Assembly: GCA_964019135.1 (NCBI GenBank)
Contig: OZ025263.1
Coordinates: forward strand, 31,784,133-31,848,132
From: Arenicola marina
Lineage: Eukaryota; Annelida; Polychaeta; Arenicolidae
Direction of reading: 5' to 3'
DNA: 64,000 nt
Shown here: positions 1 to 11,520 of the stretch, piece by piece
Layout: each line of letters begins with the position of its first letter
Position numbering within the stretch: position 1 is the stretch's first letter
Notes under the pieces: model-generated
Seen by the model: the letters and a program-made list of their open reading frames with translations, nothing else
Told to the model about the DNA's origin: nothing
The model's database searches: none
Program-made: the position numbers and the translations under genes

Positions 1-3000
1 TGCCGAAATGCACAAATCATAAAGATAATTTAAGAGTAATATAAAATAAATATACGGATATGTGTTGTTTTAAATATTTAATTTTCATTGTTAAATATTA
101 TTCAGAAAATGTTTGCAGGTAGAGTTGCTACGATATACATATTTAGCGCATTGTGGGGCCTGGACGCCATGTTGAAAATCCCCGTTGTCCTCCGCTGGGT
201 GGGGAGTAAGCTCTGGGAGTAAAATGTACCGCTAGATCGCGATATCGCACCACCATCTCCGCGTTCGGGACTCCGCGGAGTCCGACTACTGCGCTCGCAT
301 ACCCGAACTCACCCTTTCGGTCAGTAGTGGCACCACCGCGTGAGTGACGTACGAGTTATGTTTGATCAGTTTGGGGCTGAGCAAGCCAGACACTGACCTA
401 TCACTAGGACCTTGGCTACGTCAGTGATAAGAGAAGTGAGCGTTCGTTGTTTATTACATCATGGATCCCACTTGTCGACGACCTTCTTTTCATATCAATT
501 CGCATACCGCTGTTCTTGTAATATCGATGATCACAAAAACATTAAAAAAATGCATGTAAAGACCGTGGTGAGTAGAATTTGATAGGATGAGAGGGGTAAG
601 GTAGATCTTAGGGTCTGATGGCGGAGGGGGGTACGTGCCCCCTGTGCTCCCTTCAATCCTAGCCCGGGGGCACAAAATGAGAAAAAAAGGGGGGCACAGA
701 TATATCTGAAAAGGGGCACGTGTCCTCTGTGCTTCCCTGGGCACGCCCATAAGTAGAGTGGGATAAGTAGCCCCACATGGGGTAAAACGCCCCATCTAGC
801 TCACATCATCGCGATCATGTGATGGACAGGAAATATGGATAGCGAGTTTTTGTGGTTTTTGGAACTCATTGGGCCAGGACTGAAGGGTGTTATATGACCC
901 GGTCGTGAACGACAGTAAACTCGTATGGCGTGTGATGTTAGGAAGTAGGGAGGAAGATGGAAGAGAGTGGGTGGGTGTATGGTGGCGGTATATCTCATGA
1001 GGGGGAAGGGAGGAGGGGGCAGTAAGGGAAAGTGATTTTGTACTACCCTTCACTAGTCTTTGCTCACCCATGAACATGTCAACAACGGCTGATTTGCATG
1101 CGGCACTTGCGTCAGTGCACAAGTCACAAATGCACCCGAAATAAAGTGCGCTTTTCACATTGTTATATTTTCATATTACAACCACAAATATGTCAACTAA
1201 CATATTTTTGAGACTATATAAGTAACTCTATATATTTGCTACAACTTTATATCACACGATACGTTCTAGATTCAGCCGTTCCTCTCCCTGAATTTGTAGA
1301 GACTTTCAGAGTCGGTCTGAAGTCACATGTTACCTGAGTCAAAGTACGGATAATGGTTTCGGGGAAGACGCCGATACGTTCAGACGTGAGGACTTACATT
1401 TACCTCCACAAAGGAGAGCTTCAAGACGCTCTGGCGTCCGAACGTATTTGTGTAACGTACTGGACTGTCTGGGGAACTTTTGTACCCACCTTGATATTTA
1501 GTTTATTTAGCGTCAAATCATTATTTTCGTCGCATTATACGAAGAGAACTCTTGGCCTGCTTGTTGGCTTATGTTCTTCACATTCTTATAGATTCAATCA
1601 AGCCATTTATAAGTACATGTAGATATAGTAACTAGCCCACTAGCCTGAAAATCAGACATTAATGTTGTGAGACACAGATATTGACGTTAATGTCGATCCC
1701 TCAGGCTGTCTCATGACATCAACGTCTGGTGTTCAAGCGACTAGCCTACCTGATATGAATCACCCCTAGCTTGATCCGCTGAGATGCATGCCGGGCCCTA
1801 GCCCCACTATATGGCTTGTTATAAACTTTTAAAAAGTAATAGGCCGATCCAACCTGCCAATCATTCACTGACGTCACTGTTGCTTTCATCCAATCATCTG
1901 GTGCAAAAGGCTTTCCACATGCATTACTTCGGACAAACAATTGTCAATTTCATACCCAGGATTAAGAAAAAAGGACTCAAGTGAGGCTTAGTGTCGGAGT
2001 GTGGATCGGTCTATTCTCACCGTTTTTGCTTTCCAAAATGGCGACCAACAAACGGGGACAGCCAGGCCATCGCTCAAGTGATTGTCTTGTTCTTGAGCTT
2101 GGAGCTTAGACCGACCCAAGCTGTCAATCATACACTGACGTCACTTTTTCCAATCATTTGGTGCATAAACGTCTTTCACGTGCGTTAGATCAGACAAACA
2201 CGTCGGACAAACAAAGTAGCTCGTGGTTACTTTGTGTCCAAAACTTGTTTCGGCTTTGTGTCACACAAAGTAACCGAAACGTCTTCAGGATACATCTAAT
2301 CCGTGTTTTCGAAGTCGCACCACGAAGCCCCGTTATGTGGCACCAGTACTCTAAAGTTACCATGGCTAACGCTCACAGAGTGTGTTTTGCAGGTATTATT
2401 TGAAAAGTATTCAAATGCGAAAGAGAAAACAGGCGAAACCGAAATATTTGGGTCCATGGGTGGATAATACATGAGCCAGTACACATGTACAAGGGGCATA
2501 CTAACCTCATGCAAGGACACACGCTTTGCCACAGCCAACATTTGCACGAGACAACAAATAGAGCAGTGTCCCAGCTATATTCAGATACCGAAGACCGATA
2601 TATATGTATATATCACGTGTATATCACGATATGTAAGCGTCTTAAGGGCTGCCAACAGACCTCCACTACCACCCCTCCCTCCTCCCGCCCGTCCAGAAAT
2701 CACGTGGCCTCATCTTGCTTTCTGGTTGGCTGTAACACTAATGACGTGGAAACTTTGTGTCACAAATTCAAACATGTTCAAGTTTCGAATACAAAGTTTT
2801 GGTCAAAAAGTTTCGGAAAATTCGCTAGATGTAGGCCTATTATCGGTAATAAATGAAAATCATGTACTTAGGTACAAATTAAAAGTAACAAAAATGCGCA
2901 TTATTCATTTATCACCCAGGTAGAGAATTGGCACAATAATGATTAGTGGTCATTATTGTCAATTACTTTGGACCCCATAATACGTACATTGGATCGGTTA

Positions 3001-3896
3001 CTTGATATATGTTTCAAAATGTGCCAATCGTTTTATGTTTGGTGCACAATGACAATAAACCATTTACTTTATCTTGTGAAAAAAACAAAGCAATGACAGT
3101 GAATATAGTTATGTTTTATATAGGTGTAAAGCAGATATAAAAGATACATGATATGATATTGGCCGATTAAATTATATACTCTTTATATGATTACGATTGC
3201 ATGATACAAATAAGGCACATGCCTTATACAGCTGTAATACGAGATGCATAAAGGTAGGTACGCGCTATATTCACCGGCCTATTTCAACAGAAGCCTCCAT
3301 TCTTATCCTGTTATTGGGTTCGTGTCATGCAGTAACTTAAAGATAAATAGTTCAACTGATTATATTATCCTACGCATGCGCAAATTATCATTCAGTCTCG
3401 CAGAATGGGTATTTGTAGTTTGAAATCATTTCACCCTCATTGTGCTACTACTGTCTGCTACTACTACCAGATATATCGCAACGCTTTCTGACCAAAATAT
3501 AGGGTCATACACTTCGCGAAGTAAATGTTGATCAGAGTTGCGAAACCACTCCGCCCACTCTTATTCGGACAAGTTTTTTTCATCCGTTGTGGTTATATGA
3601 TCACCCAATGTCTATATGCTTTCCATTTTGTACCACAAATTAAGCCTAAACAACATTCGAGATCAATTCGTGGCATGTTCGTTACACAAAAGCGGTTAAT
3701 TAATGCAAGGTAGGGCAACGGCGATGCGTGTAACATACGCCCTCTACCGGGAGAGTTCAGTTGATTGATAGCATCGTTAATTGCTGAGCTGATAGACCGA
3801 ATCGATGATTGGCAGGACTGCTGGCCTTATGCCGTACACCAGAAAGCTTGTCTCTGCTATTCTGCCATGCGACGTGACATGTCTTAAGGCAGATCT
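1..3896. other. Noncoding flank downstream of TPR-TIR copy A
   Basis: No convincing gene was found. Short open frames here are not supported by any recognisable domain. The stretch is matched almost base for base by 43019-46921. It holds a duplicated segment with TGACGTCA sites (see the regulatory entry) and a hairpin near 2227-2277, in which GGTTACTTTGTG pairs with CACAAAGTAACC. It is 3' of the minus-strand TPR-TIR gene. Confidence 0.6.
1841..2215. promoter_or_regulatory. Duplicated segment with two consensus CRE (TGACGTCA) sites
   Basis: About 95 bases around 1846-1938 recur in diverged form at 2110-2210. Both contain the palindrome TGACGTCA (1869-1876 and 2136-2143) embedded in ACTGACGTCACT, followed by a shared CCAATCAT.TGGTGC stretch that includes a CCAAT box. 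TGACGTCA is the full ATF/CREB site. The same pair is present in the second unit near 44887 and 45161. No gene start is evident close by, so a regulatory role is an inference. Confidence 0.35.
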
Positions 3897-6197
3897 TCAC
3901 ATCAGATCCTCCATGTCCCTCACAAGTCTTTCCCAGTCACACTGCCCGGTGGCATCTAAGTATGTGAACTGGGCCAGTCTTGGTGGCAGCTGGCACTCCT
4001 TCAGTTTGATGGGAATGACGCGACCGCCTGTGACCCTGACGAAGAGGGCTTCGTCCATCTCATACTGACACCACATACTCTCAACAAAGCTGGGCGTCAT
4101 TACCAGCACGCTACAGACGCTGTCATCCACAGCTTTGCTGATGTTGACGATTGTCGACACCCCCAACCGGAAATCGCGGTTTGCGATGTGCCCCTTGAAG
4201 GCATAGTCGCGCTCCAGTTTAGGAAGCAGGGAATAGTTAACCCAGTCTGCGTCCTCGTGGCTGTAAATGACGAAGAAGTCATAGGGCTTTTGGTGTGTGT
4301 TTCGGGCACGCTCTAACGGCTTCTGCAAAGTCTCATGTGTGCCTGTATCATTTCCTGTCGAGGGGCTTTTGCGAACAGTAGGCTTCACTCTGTTACGTCT
4401 TTTTTCACCTGTCGCGACGCACCAGCCCTCTGGAGATGACATGACGCCATCACGCGCCGTCGTGGTCGTCTGTGAGGCGCCCAACGACGCAGACGCCACT
4501 TGTGATTGGTCAAGAACCTTCACTGGGGTCACGGAAACCTTGTCCCTCGTCCCCAGTTGTCTTAGTAACTCCGCAATGTCATCCCTGGGTTCTGCTGCTG
4601 CTAGTGACATCACTCCTAGACACCACTTGACGGCATCGACATAACGCAGCTCATGCTTCATGTGTTGACACATTGTGTAGAGATCCTTTGAATCCGACGG
4701 CTTCGCTAATACTTTAATTGTCTGAGAAATAACATCTGTGTCGTATTTCCTGTAGCCTCGGTCAAACCAAAAGGCTATTTCGCTCAGTATGTCATCAGCA
4801 TTGTGCTGCTTGCGGTAGAGCCGAAAAAGGCATTGAAGCAACGGAGTGAAATGTTTATGTGCTTTACGGTTATTTGGTGAGTCCGTCTCCAGTAGCCTCT
4901 TGAAACGTTCAATGGCATGTTCGAGTTCCCCTAATTTGTCCAGGAACCGACCACGCAGGCTGTGCACCATTGGGTTCTGCCCACCACCCGGGAATTCCAC
5001 GGCATTTAAGAAATATTCCAATGCCATGAAATCAACCTCCGGCCCTCCATGCATGTGTTGAAACATTGATGCTATGAGGCAAAGATTATCGGCACTCGGC
5101 TGAAAGCGGTGTACGTATTTCATATCCCTGATAGCTTCTTGTAAATTGGAGTTGCGCATACTTATATCAGTGTTGTACCTGTATGTATTGTAAATAATCT
5201 GTGCTCTCGTGATGAAACCAAAGCAATTGATCGGCCTTTTTTCCAGGCGCAACGAGATCTCTATTTGGGCCAAAGCATTGCTGAACTCTCTACGGCGCTT
5301 GAGATATCTGGCATACTTAGTGTAGTAGTCAAAACAGTCGGGCTGAAGCTCAATTGCTTTTTTAAAACATACTTCAGGTTCCGTGTTAACTTCCTCAAGA
5401 GTTGCGTGCTTACGCTTCAAGCCAATAGGTATATCCAGTCCTTCGCCTTCACTAACCGTAGATCCTACGTTGCACCAACAACTCGCGTGGTATTCCTCCA
5501 TGTGTTCTTCTTCGATGATCTGGGAGAATATTGTAATTGCTTGAACAAACAAACGCTGGCGTTGAGCAAGGGGCAATTCCTTACTTAAGCACATACGTTT
5601 CCCAATCAATGCCATGTTGAACTTCCAAATGAGTTCTTCTTCCATGTCAAATACTCCGTCACCGATGGTCAGTGCCCGGTTGTAGTACTCGTCAGCCATC
5701 TGAAGGTTTGCGAACTCTCGTTTGCCCACGATAATCTCGCAGCTTAGCGCGTGAGCTTGTTCTGCCAGACACCGTGCGATGCGATGGACGCGACCTTGGT
5801 CGGTGCCTTGCAGCTTGGACAGCATGTCCCCACACTGCTCGGCTTTCCCCGAGACGAACAAGCGCTGATACACAAAGGCTTTATTCGCAATCGCATTCAG
5901 ATTATGTTCGTCATCTAGCAGGACTTCGTCGAACAATTCTATGGCCTTCAGTCGTTGGCCGTTGTGAAAGTAAAGCACTCCGATGAGGTTCTTGAGTGCC
6001 AGGCGATGGGGTATCGCCGGATTGGTCTTTATCCAATACTTCAGGCTTTCAATCCTATGCTCAAAGATGGTTGGGTCATGCAGCTCTGCGGCCCGTAATG
6101 GCAGAGTGAACATACCCGGTTCACACGTCGCCGACTCACCCGGGGACGATCCATCATTTGTGGCCATCTCCGCTGTATATTGAGTAAGATAACTCAC
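3897..6197 (-). CDS. TPR-TIR protein, copy A (IFIT-like TPR array fused to TIR domain)
   Basis: Single uninterrupted 766-residue frame, apparently one exon. Residues about 50-560 form a helical TPR array of the kind seen in IFIT-like proteins, for example the segment around LIGVLYFHNGQRLKAIELFD near residue 70. A low-complexity Ser/Thr/Lys linker follows, then a C-terminal TIR domain from about residue 640. Box 1 reads YDFFVIYSHED, box 2 region RDFRLG, box 3 region FVESMWCQYEM. TIR enzymes of the SARM1/plant type use a glutamate in the WCxxE position for NAD+ cleavage; that Glu is present here. There is no signal peptide or membrane segment, so a cytosolic immune adaptor or NADase is the likely role (inference). 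The ATG used gives MSYLTQYTAEM; a second Met ten residues later is an alternative start. A near-identical paralogue lies at 46922-49222. Confidence 0.88.
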   Translation of the reverse strand: MSYLTQYTAEMATNDGSSPGESATCEPGMFTLPLRAAELHDPTIFEHRIESLKYWIKTNPAIPHRLALKNLIGVLYFHNGQRLKAIELFDEVLLDDEHNLNAIANKAFVYQRLFVSGKAEQCGDMLSKLQGTDQGRVHRIARCLAEQAHALSCEIIVGKREFANLQMADEYYNRALTIGDGVFDMEEELIWKFNMALIGKRMCLSKELPLAQRQRLFVQAITIFSQIIEEEHMEEYHASCWCNVGSTVSEGEGLDIPIGLKRKHATLEEVNTEPEVCFKKAIELQPDCFDYYTKYARYLKRRREFSNALAQIEISLRLEKRPINCFGFITRAQIIYNTYRYNTDISMRNSNLQEAIRDMKYVHRFQPSADNLCLIASMFQHMHGGPEVDFMALEYFLNAVEFPGGGQNPMVHSLRGRFLDKLGELEHAIERFKRLLETDSPNNRKAHKHFTPLLQCLFRLYRKQHNADDILSEIAFWFDRGYRKYDTDVISQTIKVLAKPSDSKDLYTMCQHMKHELRYVDAVKWCLGVMSLAAAEPRDDIAELLRQLGTRDKVSVTPVKVLDQSQVASASLGASQTTTTARDGVMSSPEGWCVATGEKRRNRVKPTVRKSPSTGNDTGTHETLQKPLERARNTHQKPYDFFVIYSHEDADWVNYSLLPKLERDYAFKGHIANRDFRLGVSTIVNISKAVDDSVCSVLVMTPSFVESMWCQYEMDEALFVRVTGGRVIPIKLKECQLPPRLAQFTYLDATGQCDWERLVRDMEDLM

Positions 6198-7020
6198 CCA
6201 CCAGCAGCCCGTGGTAGTCCTAGTCCGAAAGTCAGTCTTAATTTGAATTCTAACACGTCTGGATTTGAAAATGTATGCGATATACGAGAATCGGATGTCA
6301 TATGGCTACACGGAACGGACACCAGTCACAGTTATACACCTGACAACGTTGTGACGGGATTGCGCAGTAGCCTATGCTGCGGTAGAACCACCGCGCGAGA
6401 TTTACGTTATGACAGTCAAACTCTTCGTAAAGGCAACGAAAGTACCCTTAATAACACTGTGTCTTATACAGCGTCTCGGACCGCTAAACCTTTTGTGATA
6501 TTAGGGTGACACATACGGTTAAACAATCCCGTGACTATTATTGTCGAATGTAAGTGAAACCCGAAACCAGATACTTGCGTTGGTCTCATTGTGCGGCAAA
6601 CCCTCATTTCCTCTGTTCAATACGCGAATTGCATCACTGCTTCAGTCTCCTGGGTTAGGTGAACAAAGCTGAGTGGGTGCATATCAACAACATCAAAACA
6701 ATTAATGCAGGAAGGAATAAATATTAGTTCTGCACAACATAGTTATATACATATATAACTTGAGATAATATTGCCAATAATGTAAATCGGACACACGTGT
6801 TTTAAAACGTGCATTTGTATTTGTGCAATGAGGACCGAAATATATGCTTTCCATTTATAGGGTGAAAAACATTCAACAGCGACAAAAATGCTATATGAGT
6901 AACTTGAACAAATGCCAAATGAAGATTGAACCTTCTAACAAACTGTCCTGCCTGAGGATATCGATAATGACTTTCTCCCGCAACCGTATAATACGCCGTG
7001 TTGGTTACGGGGTGAAATGC
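6198..7020. other. 5' flank of TPR-TIR copy A
   Basis: Upstream side of the minus-strand TPR-TIR gene, conserved in unit B (49223-50030). No clear TATA box or other gene was recognised. It is AT-rich toward 6700-6850. Confidence 0.4.
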
Positions 7021-7054
7021 TTCCGTGTTCGGTTTCTGGAGACTAACTTGGCTT

Positions 7055-7255
7055 ATCACGCCACTAGTTCCTCGAGAGGGACGTGGCTTACCACGCCACC
7101 AGTTCCTCAAGAGGGACTGGACTTCCACGTACGCCACCAGTTCCTCAAGAGGCACTCGACTTACCAAGTACGCCACCAGTTCCCCAAGAGATCATCGACT
7201 TACCACGTACGCCACCAGTTCCTCAAGAGGGACTTGGCTTACCACGTCACCAGAC
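7055..7255. repeat. 39-bp minisatellite, about 5 units
   Basis: Units contain CGCCACCAGTTCCTCAAGAG followed by GGACTTGGCTTACCACGTA. Starts near 7094, 7132, 7171 and 7210 give a period of 38-39. Because 39 is a multiple of three, all plus frames stay open and give 13-residue periodic peptides, but nothing suggests these are translated. Unit B has a shorter array at 50037-50180. Confidence 0.8.
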
Positions 7256-7544
7256 AGACATACGTGCTCTATCTGTTTGTTAATGAGAAACATCTACGAT
7301 TTTTCTCATTATGTCACTTGGTGTTGTTAGGATGTTTGCAAATTGATATATGTGGATTGCACTAAGCTATCGCGCCGGCCCCGCATCTATATAACGCATG
7401 CTCCTATCTAATTATGTATCAGGTTGGCTTGCCTGTGTATGTTTGTGCCATATAACAAGCATATAACTGTTGAGGCCAATGTTATATAACATATACATCG
7501 CCTATATACCGATTTTGATCATATCATAAATACAGGCTTGATGA

Positions 7545-9535
7545 TGTGTGCAATGTATAGCAATAATATGTGAATTACTGAATTACTGGATGAATGTACG
7601 GTAAAGGGACACAGGTATAGAATGTTCAATTTTCGTGGAATTTTTGTGGGACGCCTTAGTCTCTGTAGATCTTATCGCAGCAGCAAAAAGGGTCAAGTTT
7701 GGGACGAGCCATTCCTCCTGGAGTAATTCCCGACTCTGTGCTGTATTCTGCACCGATATTTGCACTGGTGGGATTTGCAACAACCACCGGTCGATTGGGA
7801 TGACCTGTGCAACGCAGACCCCACAACATTTGAACACGTTGTCGAAGTAATAATCACAATCCCTCCTGGGTACTGGCAACTGACGTCTGGTTCTGCGCCA
7901 CAGAGTGACCACTTCCTCATTCAACTACAAAACTGAAAAACATATCTAATGGTGTGGGTGGCAGCCCCGAAAGACTGCCTTCTAGAGTTACTAAGGCAAT
8001 GTGCAGGCAGACGGGATGTTGTTTAGCCCAGCCGCCTCTATATAGTGACTCGATCTCTCATCAAATGGCGTTTCACTTACGCCATAGTCCCCATATTAAT
8101 ATTTGGTCATCAGAGGCCTTATTCATAATCGCCAGTTAGGCTACGCCATTAGACTTAGCGCTTAATGGAAAATTTGTCGAGCGATCATCGGGTTCTAAAT
8201 ACATATGCAGTCACCCAAAAAGTAGACTTGGCGAATTCAGAAAATGCTAAAATTATGTTGAAGAGGATGTCTTAATCATGAGTACCACCACAACGAGCTG
8301 GTGAGGCTAAGATGAAAATGCATATTTCGTACGTAACTTACGAGGGGATTATGAATACGGCCCCAGAATTATGTCTTTCATGCGCGAAAATTGAAAAGGA
8401 GTCTAATCGAAGATACATTCCGTTGGCATCAAATACATCACTGTTTAGCATTTACTATACTACTCGTACCGTACGGCACCGATTTGGCTTAATCAGAGGC
8501 CATGGTTCTTCGGAACTATGTTTTTGACCCGATCGAGGTTAAAAATGAACCAAAAATTAACCTGAACAACTTGCGACCCCCCCCCCCCACCCTCCCCACC
8601 CCCGATCCCAACCCCGTTGAAGTCAACCATGAGGTTCACAGTCATGTAGCGTGACCTGGAAAGCGGCCAAGAGCTGCTCGCAGCATGCTAGTCCGCAAAC
8701 CAGTGGTAAGGGACAACCCCGTGGTCGAGCGTCAGCAATCGTGCAGATGCTTTGCCAAGATCAAGTGGAATTTAATAGACTATTCTATCTTTAAATGAGT
8801 TTGTGAAATTTATAATTGAATTTAACACATTTTGAATTGGCTTAGACATATCTTTTATTCAATGCACCTTAGACCATTTCAATGTACAAAATTGTTCCGA
8901 TCTGAATAATTTGCACATTTGTCGAATTGAATAAAGATATGTTTAATTATTCCCAGTTGATGGTCGTGTTAACTAGTACAATAGCATTGTATCTGAAGGC
9001 ATCTAAAGTCGCGTAATCTTACCCAAACCGCTCTGCGGTCCCTTCAATGGTCAATCGTTGCCAAAGTGACATTGCCTATAACAATGAAACACGACGTCAC
9101 TCACACGAATTGGGATTATGTATTTAAACGGCCCACCTAGCTGCACGTGCCGCGATTCTCGGCCACGATATACATTTTACTTTAAACGTTGTATGCCTGA
9201 GTTAAACGAAAGTAACGAAGGAAGCAAGGACAACGACAAGCACACATGTGAGGTACTCTTGAATTTAAATTCAACTCGTAATAATAGTAATAGAGCGAGT
9301 TGTGCATGGCGTTAGGCTTTCTATTGGCCATTCATCAAGCTGTAACTGCCGTTTATTTTCATAATAAAAGTTGGCGTGCTGCGGCCAATAGTTGCCTAAA
9401 GCGGCGCTAACTCGCTCTATTGTTATATTCCTGTACTATACGCGCACGGTAAAGCTATTCTTGTGCTCGTGCCCTAACGTCATCATTAATTCAAGTGTCA
9501 TGAACGACACTTAACGATTTTAACGACAGACACTG
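7545..9535. other. About 2 kb present only in unit A
   Basis: Unit B passes directly from the equivalent of 7540 to the equivalent of 9538 (junction near 50490). This stretch is therefore an insertion in A or a deletion in B. It holds a poly-C tract (about 8576-8590) and a small fold-back element at 9289-9421. No protein family was recognised in any frame. Confidence 0.6.
9289..9421. mobile_element. Small MITE-like fold-back element (133 bp)
   Basis: The left end reads AATAGAGCGAGTT...TATTGGCC and the right end is its diverged inverse GGCCAATA...AACTCGCTCTATT. Together they form terminal inverted repeats of about 40 bases around a central stretch of about 50 bases. The first 13 bases of the repeats match perfectly. 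No convincing target-site duplication was seen, so the superfamily is not assigned. Confidence 0.5.
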
Positions 9536-9539
9536 GGGT

Positions 9540-9850
9540 GTCGACAACGACCTAGGGGCCCAGCAGACTCCTAGCGGTCTGAAAGACACCTAACACATGT
9601 TGGCTGACCTGGTACTTAGTGGGTTAGAATGCTCGCCTTGAGTGCTCTGGCCACGTGAGAGCCTAACTTGACGTGGATCGTTGTTTCGAGCCCCGCTGTG
9701 GCCATGTCTGTGTGGTGCCAGGATAAAGATCCCACCTCCCTCTCCGCAAAGAGTACAAGATTACCCCGGATATATGGTTCTACTCTCCCTTTCTTCTGTT
9801 ATTAACGCGATATGACCAACAGTGGTTAAAGCGTCTTGAATATACAACGT
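9540..9850 (+). mobile_element. tRNA-derived SINE
   Basis: Contains an A-box-like TTAGTGGGTTAGAATGC near 9615 and a B-box-like GTTTCGAGCCCC near 9685, spaced as in a tRNA gene. A tail common to three copies in this window follows (GGCCATGTCTGTGTGG..CAGGATAAAGATCC, then GACCAACAGTGGTTAAAGCGTC). The anticodon arm is not intact, so it is a SINE and not a tRNA gene. Other copies are at 50500-50815 (same site in unit B) and 35135-35340 (minus strand). Confidence 0.65.
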
Positions 9851-11520
9851 ACCAGCATACACATGGCTGCAGTCACATAGTGTGTGTGTGTCGGGGGGGG
9901 GGGGGGGTGGGGGTGAGGTGTCTGGGGGACTGAACACCTAGGGTCCGACGTCCGACGCATACCTAGCTGCGTGGAATTGGAAGCAGCGATTAAATATTTA
10001 ACGGCTGGGTATTTGAAAGTGATCTAAGGTAAGTGGTGAGGCGTCTAGTATCCGCACGAAACTTCGAAATTGGGCAGGGACCAGGAGAGCATGTGTCTGG
10101 TGGATTTTAGACAGGAGGTGGGGGGCGGGAGGGCAGGGGGCGGGAGAGTCTACTGAGTGTTTATTATTTCCTTTCTTTCGTGGTAATATGCCAAACTTTA
10201 AAGCGACCGAGGGGCGTTGGGCACAACCACTGTCACGTCATAACGTCTAACCATTCTTGGGGTTGGCAAAATATTGGGAAGCAGATGCTTCACTGCTCCC
10301 CCCAACCCACCCCACCTACCAGGTTGTGCTTCACCGCCAAAGCGCTCGGTCAGGGCGTTTTACTGCCAAAATCAAGATCAGCTTGGAACGGATATTTTTG
10401 TCTCGGCAGTTCGTTTATCAACGCACATTTTCAGAGCCCATCCATCCCTCCCCCCGATCTCAAATGTTTCAAATATCCACTCTATATGGGTAACGTTTTC
10501 ATCACAAATGACGAGAAAGATTGTATTCACGGTTACTAAATACTAAAATTCCGAGTTTTACGATTAATAAAAATCCTTCATCACGGCGGTCGGCGAATAC
10601 CCCATTCCCAGTTGACGAAGAATTATTTTCCTTATTTCTAGTTCAAGGTGAAATGAAAAGCCCAATCCCGAGGAACGCAAATACCCTCCCCCCCCCCCAC
10701 CCCCTGTTAAGGGGTAGTCCATGAACCCACCGATATGTTACTGCCACAAATGTGTTCGTCAGATTGCCCGGCACGTCTGGAGTTGGATGACTTACCTAAT
10801 TACAGTTAGTTCTGTTGGTCGCTATTAATTTTGACATTGGAAAGGGTCTGAAAAGGGGTGTCGAGTGTCCAGTGGTCGCCGAGACTTCCGGTTAGCCGAT
10901 TTTGGAGACAAAGAAACGAAGTACGTGTTCGGAACGACTTTAGAATATCTGCGCACACTGGTATCCTGACTATCTATGACGTAGGCGTGACGTGTATGTT
11001 GCGCATAGACAGAGCCAGAGAATTAGACTAGACTGCGCAAGAGCCAGGTGCCGAGGGGTGGGTCCATTGCGGATCGCCTAGCGATAGGGCTAAGAATATT
11101 TAAGAAATGTAGCTGCTCAAAATGGACATACGTCATACTTTCATTCGCTTGCACCATCACAATGACACAAATTTGTTATGACGGGGCAACACGGGTGAGA
11201 AACTAGCGTTTGTTGACATTTCCTACGAAATCGGGGCATTAGGATGTCACACGGATTCAAACTAACGAAAAATGACTTTAGAAACGTTGACTTGTCGTGA
11301 TCAAAAAGTGATACGAACACATACAAACGGTATTGTTTTACCTTTAGCTACAGGATTGGGGTGTTAACACACCAATCCATGTTCATGTAAGCACAAAGCC
11401 CTACGGATCTAGGTTTATTCATTCGGACCCGCAAACCCAGTCACGCTGGTTTTTTTTCCAGACCTTTGACTTTTGACACACTAGCCTAATATCCAAGTTA
11501 ATGTATTCAAGAGATTCAGG
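9851..11520. other. Noncoding stretch between SINE and DIRS-like element
   Basis: Similar in patches to unit B as far as about 10450 (for example AACTTTAAAGC(G/A)ACCGAGGGGCG at 10194 and 51391). It contains poly-G (about 9893-9907) and poly-C (about 10688-10700) runs. From 10450 to 11520 nothing was recognised. Confidence 0.4.

Larger units (their letters stand above)
1..10450. repeat. Segmental duplication, unit A (TPR-TIR block)
   Basis: Position 1 aligns with 43019, and the two stretches stay nearly identical by eye through the TPR-TIR gene to about 7.0 kb (offset 43018 at first, 43025 after a 7-base indel near 2067/45086). Similarity is weaker from 7.0 to 7.5 kb, is interrupted by about 2 kb present only here (7545-9535), resumes with a SINE at 9540, and fades near 10450 (partner about 51712). 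The left edge is the window edge, so the duplication may extend further. Confidence 0.93.

Noticed and set aside
490-1158. Two minus-strand frames duplicated at 43508-44176
   Set aside because: They are conserved only because the whole DNA block is duplicated. The composition is low-complexity and no domain is recognised.
2471-2923. 150-codon plus-strand frame (also at 45496-45948)
   Set aside because: No recognisable domain. Differences between the two copies do not favour protein conservation, and the overlapping frame is equally open.
6844-7365. Plus-strand frame of 173 codons with a 13-residue repeat
   Set aside because: It is produced by the 39-bp minisatellite, which opens all plus frames. 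It is not conserved as a frame in unit B.
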